A DNA stretch of 9,947 bases. Origin: Acidimicrobiales bacterium. Its GTDB lineage: Bacteria; Actinomycetota; Acidimicrobiia; Acidimicrobiales; Poriferisodalaceae. The position numbers and the translations under genes were made by a program. Location: NCBI GenBank assembly GCA_030749275.1, contig JASMKJ010000361.1, forward strand, positions 1 through 9,947. The letters are read 5' to 3'. Shown piece after piece: positions 1 through 6,163 of the stretch; within the stretch, counting starts at the first letter, position 1, and each line of letters begins with the position of its first letter. The notes beneath the pieces are model-generated. The model worked only from the letters and a program-made list of their open reading frames with translations, made no database searches and was not told the origin of the DNA.

Positions 1-536
1 AATTCAATGGTCTGCGTTACTTGTTCAGGGGTCCGCCTGCTCACCCAGTCAAGATCAAACAATTCTGGTTTTCCCCAAAAAGCACCGTGAAGCTTTGCTG
101 CTTCTGACAGGGCAAGTGTCGCTTCATCGGGACCGCATCCTTGAAGTTGATCTCCTTGCTTTCGAGGTTCCAGGTCCTCCATGACTATGACGACATCGGC
201 TGTTCCTGGAACAAAATCAACAAAATAGACATATGGAACCGCTACTTCGATTGTGGGGGCGAGCAGACGATAGAACTCAGCTTCACGGCGGTATGTTCCC
301 GTCTGAATTCCGGTAGCTCGACTCTGCGAATCGCTGGCCGCGAATTTGATAACCACCGTTTCCGGCCCGTCATCGTCCTCCCAATCAAGGTGTACCCGAT
401 AGTTCGCACCTACTTGCCCGGTACCAATCGGTTCAAGCTCGCAGTCAACACATTCAACTGGGCGACCGAGAGCTTTCCTAACCCATGCTGGGGTAACCGC
501 ATCGGGTTCAAAAATTGGTGCCAAGGGTGAATCCAC
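1..536 (-). CDS. Kinase-like phosphotransferase, ecdysteroid-kinase-like/APH group (partial)
   Basis: The reverse strand is open from a GTG at 536 to the left edge, giving 178 residues plus two bases; the C-terminal half lies outside the window. Visible elements fit a protein-kinase-like phosphotransferase fold: a beta strand ending in a candidate ATP-binding lysine (VVIK, K64), a following helix with glutamate (YRREAEFY, E85/E87), a hinge-like strand VVIVMEDLE (115-123), and the helix KLHGAFWG (148-155), which resembles the LH-AFWG motif common in ecdysteroid-kinase-like and bacterial APH-family proteins. The catalytic HGD and DFD-type motifs would lie beyond the edge, so activity cannot be judged. 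A CGAGG lies about ten bases before the GTG, which supports this start. Such proteins presumably phosphorylate a small hydroxylated molecule; the substrate is unknown. It is transcribed away from the FKBP gene. Family call fairly sure, function not. Confidence 0.7.
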   Translation of the reverse strand, partial: MDSPLAPIFEPDAVTPAWVRKALGRPVECVDCELEPIGTGQVGANYRVHLDWEDDDGPETVVIKFAASDSQSRATGIQTGTYRREAEFYRLLAPTIEVAVPYVYFVDFVPGTADVVIVMEDLEPRKQGDQLQGCGPDEATLALSEAAKLHGAFWGKPELFDLDWVSRRTPEQVTQTIE

Positions 537-697
537 ACCGTTATGTTGCCTCGGTATTCCATCGATGTCACCACTTCTGCGGTCTAGGTCGGATGGTTGG
601 CATCCAGACTGGGTGAAAAGCGCGGTACCTGTGCCCCGCCGAGGTCGTTGAGTGGTTCTCCGATGATTGCTGGACTTGTGCCCATACCCTGCAAGGT
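537..697. other. Divergent intergenic region between kinase-like and FKBP genes
   Basis: This stretch of about 160 bases separates two genes transcribed outward and must hold promoters for both. The open frames crossing it are antisense or out-of-frame extensions of the neighbours. I see no tRNA, terminator hairpin or clear operator. The only promoter-like element I can point to is described separately next to the FKBP start. Confidence 0.5.
685..690 (+). promoter_or_regulatory. Possible -10 element of a leaderless FKBP transcript
   Basis: TACCCT fits the loose actinobacterial -10 pattern TANNNT. Transcription starting about seven bases downstream would fall on the A of the ATG at 698, giving a leaderless mRNA. 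That would agree with the lack of a usable Shine-Dalgarno sequence: the only AAGG-like bases touch the ATG. No convincing -35 element is seen. Weak evidence. Confidence 0.22.
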
Positions 698-1615
698 ATG
701 CGCCTCATCTTCGGTTCTACTGCCCTCGCCCTTGCACTCTTGTCATCCGGTTGTGGCAATTCTGAACAAGAACTCGTTCTTGATAACCCGCGAACCTCCG
801 AATCGACTACCAGTGCCCCGTCCGAAACTTCGTCATCGCTTCCGTCTGTCGAAAGATGGGCAGAGGTGTCGAGTGGCGATGGGAAACCGTCGATAACGGT
901 TTCCCCAGATGCAACAGAGCCGTCTGGCCTAGTGGTTGAAGACATCGTGTCGGGGTCTGGAGAGACCGTGGGAGTCGGAGACCTCATTGAGGTCAAATAC
1001 GTGGGAGCGCTGCTCGACGGCGGCATCGAATTCGACGCTAGTTGGAATCGTGACCAAACCTTTTTTGTTCCGATAGGGATGGGTGCTGTCATCCCTGGGT
1101 GGGATCAGGGGATCGTCGGCATGCGTGAGGGAGGTCGCCGGCTGTTGGTTATTCCTCCGAACCTTGCTTACGGAGCCGCCGGAGCGGGGTCAGCTATACC
1201 TCCCGACGCGACCCTCGTGTTCGCTGTCGATCTCATCGCCATCGTCAACGTCTCTCCTCCTTCAATCCCGACCGTCACCGAAGTAGGCGATGTTCTTGGA
1301 GTAGAGGATTTGTCGGAAGGCGACGGTGATGTGGTGGAACCCGGCGACACAGTTTCTGTCCATTATCTCGGAACGCTCACAGACGGCACGATCTTCGACG
1401 CTTCGTGGAATAGGGGTCGTCCATTCACCACTCAAATCGGTGTCGGCACGGTCATCCAAGGCTGGGATCAGGGGATCGTCGGCATGCGTGAGGGAGGTCG
1501 CCGACTTTTGAAGATCCCTAGCGATCTGGCTTACGGCGATACAGGGTCGGGGTCATCTATTGGTCCTGACACTCCATTGATCTTCGTCGTCGATTTGCTT
1601 CGCATACAGGGATAG
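698..1615 (+). CDS. Lipoprotein with two FKBP-type peptidyl-prolyl isomerase domains
   Basis: The 305-residue product probably catalyses cis-trans isomerisation of prolyl bonds and assists folding of secreted or envelope proteins outside the membrane. The N-terminus is a lipoprotein signal: a short hydrophobic run and lipobox LSSGC with the acylated cysteine at 19, followed by a Ser/Thr/Pro-rich linker to about residue 75. Domain 1 covers about 78-183 and domain 2 about 200-304. Both keep the usual FKBP pocket residues: Y101, F112, D113, W135, Y158 in the first and Y223, F233, D234, W256, Y279 in the second, so both may be active. The gene contains an exact 41-base direct repeat encoding the core of each domain. 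No upstream in-frame start exists near the signal peptide, which supports ATG 698. It is followed after 49 bases by the SCO6745-like gene on the same strand. Confidence 0.93.
   Translation: MRLIFGSTALALALLSSGCGNSEQELVLDNPRTSESTTSAPSETSSSLPSVERWAEVSSGDGKPSITVSPDATEPSGLVVEDIVSGSGETVGVGDLIEVKYVGALLDGGIEFDASWNRDQTFFVPIGMGAVIPGWDQGIVGMREGGRRLLVIPPNLAYGAAGAGSAIPPDATLVFAVDLIAIVNVSPPSIPTVTEVGDVLGVEDLSEGDGDVVEPGDTVSVHYLGTLTDGTIFDASWNRGRPFTTQIGVGTVIQGWDQGIVGMREGGRRLLKIPSDLAYGDTGSGSSIGPDTPLIFVVDLLRIQG
1100..1140 (+). repeat. 41-base exact direct repeat, copy 1 (FKBP domain 1)
   Basis: This segment starts at the tryptophan codon (W135) and encodes WDQGIVGMREGGRR minus its last bases. It is identical base for base to 1463-1503, 363 bases (121 codons) downstream, although the flanking parts of the two domains have clearly diverged. 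Confidence 0.95.
1463..1503 (+). repeat. 41-base exact direct repeat, copy 2 (FKBP domain 2)
   Basis: Second copy of the repeat, starting at the W256 codon. Identity stops at 1462 on the left (c here, g at 1099) and at 1504 on the right (a here, g at 1141). Bases just outside differ at silent as well as coding positions. Confidence 0.95.
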
Positions 1616-1664
1616 CGATGCCAGCGAAATGCATAGAAGCCGATAACTGAGTAGCGTCGAGATC

Positions 1665-2426
1665 ATGGATAACATCACTGTCGCCCGCAGCATGCGGGGC
1701 TCGTTGGGAATGTTGGCAATGGCTTGGTTAATGGCGCCTTCCACCCGGAAAAAGGCTGCTGAAGCTGGAATGGGAGACGGGCAAGGAGCCTACGCGGTCG
1801 GTCGCTTGGGCGTCTTAGGTAACTGCCCTGCCGACAACGTTGTGGCTGCAGCGTTCTTCTGGAATCCAGACCACATGCGATCGATGGTTGAAGAAGGTCG
1901 CGCCGCCTTTGACCCGATCGACGGCGGCAAGGTGTACGCAAGAATCTGTCAGGAGTACGGAACCCAAGCGTTGGCGGACTTTGAAGGCAACGAGCGGCTG
2001 GGTGAACTTCTCGTCCGGATAGTCGATCACGCTGCACCTCACGGAGCACCGACTTTCGTGGGTTGGCGTGATCAAGAACTCCCAAGCGAAACCGGCCCGG
2101 CGAGAACCTTTCAATTGGCTCAATGTATGCGTGAGCTTCGCTTCGGGCGTCACGCTGTGGCTGTTCAGTCCCTCGGTATGGGTCCCTTGGAGGCGATCCT
2201 TAGCGGCCCAGCCGGAGAATGGAACGCAGAGTTTTTTGGTTGGCCGAAACCATACCCAGATGTCAGCGACCTTGAATCAGCGAGAGACGAAATCGAGACT
2301 CTGACAGACCGGCTTCATGCTCCGGATTTTGACTGTTTGACCGACGAAGAGAGAGCTGAAGTAAGAGAGTTGTCTAAAGCTGCCAGGTCCCACGCCACCG
2401 AAAGAGCGGAAGCCGCTGACATCTAG
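1665..2426 (+). CDS. SCO6745/SalK-like family protein
   Basis: The 253-residue product resembles the actinobacterial SCO6745 family (HTH_67, also called SalK-type), which is often annotated as MarR-like. The recognisable part is the N-terminal pattern RLGVLGNCPADNVVAAAFFW (46-65) followed by NPDHM, and the later helical segments rich in Arg, Ala and Glu, including FGRHAVAVQSLGMGPLEAIL. Family members are all-helical with winged-helix-like repeats; DNA binding is assumed by annotation more than shown, and some members sit in biosynthetic clusters. No signal peptide or true membrane segment is apparent. The ribosome binding site is weak (a GAG a few bases upstream). The stop codon overlaps the stop of the convergent CoA-transferase gene. 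Role in this locus unknown. Confidence 0.68.
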   Translation: MDNITVARSMRGSLGMLAMAWLMAPSTRKKAAEAGMGDGQGAYAVGRLGVLGNCPADNVVAAAFFWNPDHMRSMVEEGRAAFDPIDGGKVYARICQEYGTQALADFEGNERLGELLVRIVDHAAPHGAPTFVGWRDQELPSETGPARTFQLAQCMRELRFGRHAVAVQSLGMGPLEAILSGPAGEWNAEFFGWPKPYPDVSDLESARDEIETLTDRLHAPDFDCLTDEERAEVRELSKAARSHATERAEAADI

Positions 2427-3655
2427 TCGGATAAGTCCTCTACGACGCTCTGATGTTCTCCGAGGCGGGGGGCGCGGGTAGCAGCCCACGGTGTTTTAGA
2501 GAACTTGTATGGTGCACCTGGATGCGTGTAACTCGTGTCGTGGCTGTCATAGAAGATTTCTTCGGGGAAAGCTCGTTCAACGAAATGCGGGTCGTTAATC
2601 ATTTCGTCTGGTGAGTAAACGATGCCGCAAGCCATGCCTCTCTGCTGCAGCCCAACAAATAGTTCATAGGCAGACAAGTGTTCACCCAAGAATTCAATTG
2701 CCTCTCTTCCGGCTTGAAAAACCTCCCCGGCAAGCGGATCGGCGTCAAGCTCAAGCACTCCGATTCGCTCAAATTGGTCTCCGAGCTTCAAAATCTCGTA
2801 TGCCGTGCACTCATCAACAAGCCCCAACTCTTCAATCCAAGTTCTAAGCGCTTGAAATTCGTGCTTGTTCCTCGGAGGGACACCGGTGTTGAACCATTTT
2901 CCGTCAGCGCACTGTATTTGTGTCGACTCCGTGATCATGGGGAGGGCGTGGCGCCCAGTTTGGCGTTCCACTTGTCGTTCGGCATTCAACCAATACAGGG
3001 TCGCGAATTCAGTGGTTACATTCGCGGCACCCAACATTGACACATCGATCAGTTGTCCTTTGCCTGAACCCTCTCGCCACATCAAAGCGGCGAGAATTGA
3101 TGGAACTGCATAGTGACAAGCAGTGTGGAAAGCCTGGTTACCTCCGCCTCGAACCGGGGCGATCTCGTGATCGTCGTAACCACACGACCAAACCGGTCCC
3201 CCCTCGGCCAACAAGGTCAGATCGGTGGAAGGAGGGTCGTTACCATCGCGACCATGGTGGGTGATTGACGTCCAAATCAGTTCATTGTTACCGGCGTGGA
3301 GTTGATTCCAGTCCAGAGATAGTGTTTCGAGTCGCCCCAGAGGCTCTGCTTCGATCACGACATCAGCACTAGCAACTAGATGCCTGAATCTTTGAGCCCC
3401 AGATGTTGTGTCTAAGTCCAGCGCCACGGACTTCTTTGAAGTGTTGTAATGCCACCAGTGCAAAGAATTTTCGAGCCCTATCTCATCTCGGGCATATGGT
3501 TCCCACGATCGTGTCGTACATCCTTGGGGAGGTTCGACGACGATCACCTCTGCCCCCATGTCAGCCAACAGTTTCCCCGCGAGGGCGCATCGTTCAGATG
3601 CCAGTTCTATGACCCTGTATCCCGCCAGGACTGACTGATGAACAGTTGATGCCAT
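2423..3655 (-). CDS. Class III (CaiB/BaiF) CoA-transferase, subfamily with His at the catalytic Asp position
   Basis: The 410-residue product has the usual family length and fold signatures: the N-terminal GYRVIELAS...LLADMGAEVIVVEPP (12-43), NTSKKSVALDL (71-81), and SGKGQLIDVSM (197-207). Family III enzymes move CoA between acyl-CoA and a carboxylic acid through an acyl-aspartyl anhydride. Here the residue aligned by spacing with that aspartate is H177 (codon 3125-3127), in the sequence QAFHTACHYA, 25 residues counted inclusively to the Gln of the GKGQ motif exactly as for D180 in the neighbour. It may therefore be a non-catalytic partner of the neighbour or use other chemistry. An AGAGGGAG inside the end of the upstream gene is a good ribosome binding site, and only two bases separate that gene's TAA from this ATG, so translation is likely coupled. 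Family sure, activity uncertain. Confidence 0.9.
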   Translation of the reverse strand: MASTVHQSVLAGYRVIELASERCALAGKLLADMGAEVIVVEPPQGCTTRSWEPYARDEIGLENSLHWWHYNTSKKSVALDLDTTSGAQRFRHLVASADVVIEAEPLGRLETLSLDWNQLHAGNNELIWTSITHHGRDGNDPPSTDLTLLAEGGPVWSCGYDDHEIAPVRGGGNQAFHTACHYAVPSILAALMWREGSGKGQLIDVSMLGAANVTTEFATLYWLNAERQVERQTGRHALPMITESTQIQCADGKWFNTGVPPRNKHEFQALRTWIEELGLVDECTAYEILKLGDQFERIGVLELDADPLAGEVFQAGREAIEFLGEHLSAYELFVGLQQRGMACGIVYSPDEMINDPHFVERAFPEEIFYDSHDTSYTHPGAPYKFSKTPWAATRAPRLGEHQSVVEDLSD

Positions 3656-3657
3656 GG

Positions 3658-4899
3658 TTAGATGACTCCCTCTTCTTGGAGTGACTCGATTTCCTGTTCG
3701 CTGAGACCTAACAAGTCACCGAACACGTAATGGTTGTGCTCCCCTAGGCAGGCCGCTCCTCGCGTAACTGACCAAGGCGTCTCGGACAATGACACTGGTA
3801 AGCCCTCGACTTTTGATAGCCCTATTTCGCTGTGTTCAACGGTGACCCACAGATCCTCGGTTCTTTCATCAAACTCGATTCGTTCTTGTGGTTTGAGCAC
3901 GGGTGCAGCGGGCACTCCGGCCGTGACAAGACGATTCGCAATTTCTCGTCGGTCTTGGGTGACGGTCCAAGCTGCTAAAAGCGTTTCGAGTTCCTCTTCG
4001 TCGCGCAGACGTGCTTCTGCTCGCAACCATCGATCTTCTCGTGACCACGGCTGCGCTATTACTTCCGACAGCACTTTCCAGTCATTGTCGTCGCGGACTG
4101 CGATCGCCACCCATTCGTCGTCACCTTGAGTTGGCCAAATTCCGTGGGGTGCCATCTTCGGCGACTGTGAACGGTTGCTATTTGGCATACCTGGGCGTCG
4201 CATTGGCCTCTCATTGACCGTTGCATCCAACGTCGCAACGCCGTTCAACGTGCCGGCTGCTTCAACGCAGGCCAAGTCAACCCATTGACCTTCACCAGTG
4301 CGTTGTCGATGTAGTAATGCCATCAGTGTCGCTGTTGCCATGTAGTAGCCGCCGGTGTGATCCATGAACGAGTAGCCCCAACCCGCGGGAGGTAGCCCGG
4401 GCAAACCTGACGTGTGGGTCAGCCCTGACACCGCTTGGGCGATGGGACCCCATGACTTGAACGAGCGGTATGGTCCGGTGGCTCCGAAACCGTTGTTGGA
4501 GACGTAAACGATGTCGTTTCGGATATCACGCAAACTGTCATACCCGAAACCGAGGCGTTCCATCACTCCTGCAGCGAAATTTTCGGTCACCGCGTCACTC
4601 ACCGCTACGAGTTCACGGAGAAGTTCTTTCGCTCGAGGATCTCTGAGGTTCAACGTGACACCTAACTTGCCCGCGTTGTGGTTGTTAAACGCGCCTCCTG
4701 CTTCAAGGCCTCGCGCGTCGCCAACCCACGGAGGGACGCCTCGCAAGATGTCCCACTTTCCTCTATGGACAGGGTCTTCTATGCGAATCACCTCTGCACC
4801 AAAGGCCGCAAGGATCTTCGTTGCTCCGGCACCAGCGAGCTGCCCAGTGAAATCACATATGCGAATGTTCTTCAACGCCTGCGCGGCTGAACCAGTCAT
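3658..4899 (-). CDS. Class III (CaiB/BaiF) CoA-transferase with intact catalytic Asp
   Basis: A 413-residue CoA-transferase with family hallmarks: LKNIRICDFTGQLAGAGATK (9-28), FGAEVIRIEDP (33-43), NNHNAGKLGVTLNL (72-85), the candidate catalytic aspartate D180 in YSFMDHTGG (codon 4360-4362), and RTGEGQWVDLA (199-209). It would transfer CoA between an acyl-CoA donor and a carboxylate acceptor; substrates are not evident. I chose ATG 4899 because its first base is the last base of the upstream gene's TAA (TAATG), a usual coupling arrangement, and because the family N-terminus starts a few residues later. A longer frame from 4938 would overlap the phosphatase gene by 40 bases and add residues unlike the family. 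Its direct neighbour downstream is a second, Asp-lacking CoA-transferase, suggesting a heteromer. Confidence 0.92.
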   Translation of the reverse strand: MTGSAAQALKNIRICDFTGQLAGAGATKILAAFGAEVIRIEDPVHRGKWDILRGVPPWVGDARGLEAGGAFNNHNAGKLGVTLNLRDPRAKELLRELVAVSDAVTENFAAGVMERLGFGYDSLRDIRNDIVYVSNNGFGATGPYRSFKSWGPIAQAVSGLTHTSGLPGLPPAGWGYSFMDHTGGYYMATATLMALLHRQRTGEGQWVDLACVEAAGTLNGVATLDATVNERPMRRPGMPNSNRSQSPKMAPHGIWPTQGDDEWVAIAVRDDNDWKVLSEVIAQPWSREDRWLRAEARLRDEEELETLLAAWTVTQDRREIANRLVTAGVPAAPVLKPQERIEFDERTEDLWVTVEHSEIGLSKVEGLPVSLSETPWSVTRGAACLGEHNHYVFGDLLGLSEQEIESLQEEGVI

Positions 4900-5387
4900 T
4901 AGGATTTGGCCGCCCATTCCGCGTAGCCGTGAACCCACATTCGTTGTGCAGGAGTTTCGGGTACTTTCATTCCTCGGGCGATGGCTATTCGGCCCATAGC
5001 GTCATCGGGATCGACATCCATTTGAGTAAGAACCGCAGCAGCGATAGTCGAAGACCTCCCGATGCCACCGCGGCAATGAACAACGACCGCGGATCCGTCT
5101 TTTAGATCGTTGACGACGCGAGAAATGGTGTCCGCTGCGTCGTCGTAGTCATCCAAGATTCCAAAGTCAGGGATCGGCAGATTTACGAACGCCATGCCGG
5201 CGGCACTTGCAGCTTCCTGTTCGCCACCCAATCCAATAGTTGTGACCTCCTCATCGGTGAGCAGCGAAACAACGGTCGTGACTTGTTCCCGCTGGAGGTC
5301 TCCGATTTCGCGAGGAAGAGAACTTCCGTTCGGAGCAGGGGCTGTCGCTAGGCGGCCCATTGGGGCTTCGATCCAGTAAAGGCGCAT
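4899..5387 (-). CDS. Dual-specificity/tyrosine phosphatase-like protein
   Basis: The 162-residue product is a compact cysteine-based phosphatase. The signature HCRGGIGRSS has nucleophile C105 and phosphate-binding R111 (CX5R), and D74 in NLPIPDFG is a good candidate for the general acid. Such enzymes dephosphorylate proteins, but related small members act on lipids such as phosphatidylglycerophosphate or on inositol phosphates; the sequence alone does not decide. Start chosen at ATG 5387 because it overlaps the upstream stop as TGATG; the longer frame from 5456 would extend 70 bases into the acyltransferase gene. There is no separate Shine-Dalgarno sequence, consistent with translational coupling. 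It lies between a PlsC-like acyltransferase and two CoA-transferases. No signal peptide, so probably cytosolic. Family call firm, substrate open. Confidence 0.87.
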   Translation of the reverse strand: MRLYWIEAPMGRLATAPAPNGSSLPREIGDLQREQVTTVVSLLTDEEVTTIGLGGEQEAASAAGMAFVNLPIPDFGILDDYDDAADTISRVVNDLKDGSAVVVHCRGGIGRSSTIAAAVLTQMDVDPDDAMGRIAIARGMKVPETPAQRMWVHGYAEWAAKS

Positions 5388-6058
5388 CAGTTGTTCAACA
5401 TTTCGCGCGCGCTCGTCTGGCAATCTTGCAAACGAAGTTTCAGTTCTTGTGTCCATAGTTTCAAATCTGAACGCTTGGCTCGTTTCCCATCAGCTCCCTC
5501 TGGCGGTTTCAAGATCTCGCCCACTACGACAACGACCGGAACCCGCGACGGAAATTTTGCTCCGGTTGGCATCGCCACTTCTGTGCCCGCGATACCCACG
5601 GGCACCACAGGCGTGTTGGCCTTTGACGCGAGCCAGGCCGTGCCGTCATATATTTCCCCGATCGCGTCGCCGACTTGTCGAGTTCCTTCAGGAAAGACCA
5701 GCATGCATTCACCTGCTTCGAGCATTTCTTTGGCTACACGCATGGCATCCAAATCAGCTTCTCCTCGCCGCACCGGAAACGACCCCAGTGAACGCATCGC
5801 CCAACCCGCAGCTGCAGGTCGAAACAACGAGTCCTTGCCGAGGTAACGGACACGGCGATGACTTGAGCTTCCAATCAAGGGGCCATCAAGGTTCGATCGA
5901 TGTGTTGGGGCAATGATGACTCCTCCAGTGAGCTGCAGACGCTCTCGGCCTTCGACTCGTAGCCGGAACCAGCGAAACAAAAAGACTCTGACGAATCCTC
6001 GTACGGCTCTAAAGAAAAGCTTTCCCATGAGACCGTCGGGAGAGAAGAGTGCCCTCAT
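5387..6058 (-). CDS. PlsC-like 1-acylglycerol-3-phosphate acyltransferase family protein
   Basis: This is a lysophospholipid acyltransferase-fold protein (223 residues from ATG 6058). It has the HX4D catalytic motif in THRSNLDG (H53, D58), the phosphate-binding motif FPEGTR (122-127), and the VVPVGIAG-type strand near the C-terminus. The usual reaction is acylation of lysophosphatidic acid to phosphatidic acid at the membrane; the N-terminal FFRAVRGFVRVFLFRWF stretch is amphipathic or hydrophobic and could anchor it. The start is uncertain: the frame can begin at TTG 6124, directly after an in-frame TAG, at ATG 6058 or at ATG 6028. None has a clear ribosome binding site; I prefer 6058, which leaves room for divergent promoters and a typical N-terminus. 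It is the first gene of the four-gene run and its stop overlaps the phosphatase start. Confidence 0.88.
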   Translation of the reverse strand: MRALFSPDGLMGKLFFRAVRGFVRVFLFRWFRLRVEGRERLQLTGGVIIAPTHRSNLDGPLIGSSSHRRVRYLGKDSLFRPAAAGWAMRSLGSFPVRRGEADLDAMRVAKEMLEAGECMLVFPEGTRQVGDAIGEIYDGTAWLASKANTPVVPVGIAGTEVAMPTGAKFPSRVPVVVVVGEILKPPEGADGKRAKRSDLKLWTQELKLRLQDCQTSAREMLNN

Positions 6059-6163
6059 AGTCCGCGAAGCTAGCCGTTGGAAATTGACCGGACCTGTCGA
6101 ACGACTTGTGCCGACCAATCGCAACTACAGTCATAGGGTCGCTCTATGCGGAGGAGGTCCCGC
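6059..6163. other. Divergent intergenic region between plsC-like and MaoC-like genes
   Basis: About 105 bases between outward-transcribed genes, presumed to carry promoters for the four-gene minus-strand run and for the MaoC-like gene. If the acyltransferase starts at TTG 6124 the true gap shrinks to about 40 bases. On the plus strand TACAGT at 6126-6131 fits a TANNNT -10 pattern at a sensible distance from the ribosome binding site, but the -35 is poor. Nothing else recognisable. Confidence 0.35.
6150..6158 (+). promoter_or_regulatory. Strong Shine-Dalgarno sequence deciding the MaoC-like start
   Basis: GGAGGAGGT contains a perfect AGGAGGT match to the 16S rRNA tail and ends five bases before ATG 6164. 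It decides against the in-frame ATG at 6146, which lies upstream of and partly within this context. It is the strongest ribosome binding site in the window. Confidence 0.85.

Noticed and set aside
141..530. Plus-strand open frame of 129 codons
   Set aside because: It is antisense to the kinase-like gene, and its translation has no recognisable motif, while the reverse strand shows kinase-family motifs.
568..1092. Minus-strand open frame of 174 codons
   Set aside because: Antisense to the signal peptide and first FKBP domain; Ser/Thr/Pro-rich translation typical of a shadow frame.
1675..2153. Two overlapping minus-strand frames under the SCO6745-like gene
   Set aside because: Low-complexity Arg/Pro-rich translations with no family signature; the plus-strand gene explains the region.
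4900..4938. N-terminal extension of CoA-transferase 1 to ATG 4938
   Set aside because: It would overlap the phosphatase gene, and the family N-terminus and the TAATG junction both favour 4899.
4511..4999. Plus-strand open frame of 162 codons
   Set aside because: Antisense to CoA-transferase 1 and the phosphatase; no recognisable domain.
5388..5456. N-terminal extension of the phosphatase to ATG 5456
   Set aside because: It would run into the acyltransferase gene and adds no family sequence; the TGATG junction favours 5387.
5391..5916. Two long plus-strand frames under the acyltransferase gene
   Set aside because: Shadow frames; the minus strand carries the HX4D and FPEGTR motifs.
6146..6163. 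Upstream ATG 6146 of the MaoC-like gene
   Set aside because: The near-perfect Shine-Dalgarno sequence lies after this ATG and is correctly spaced for ATG 6164.
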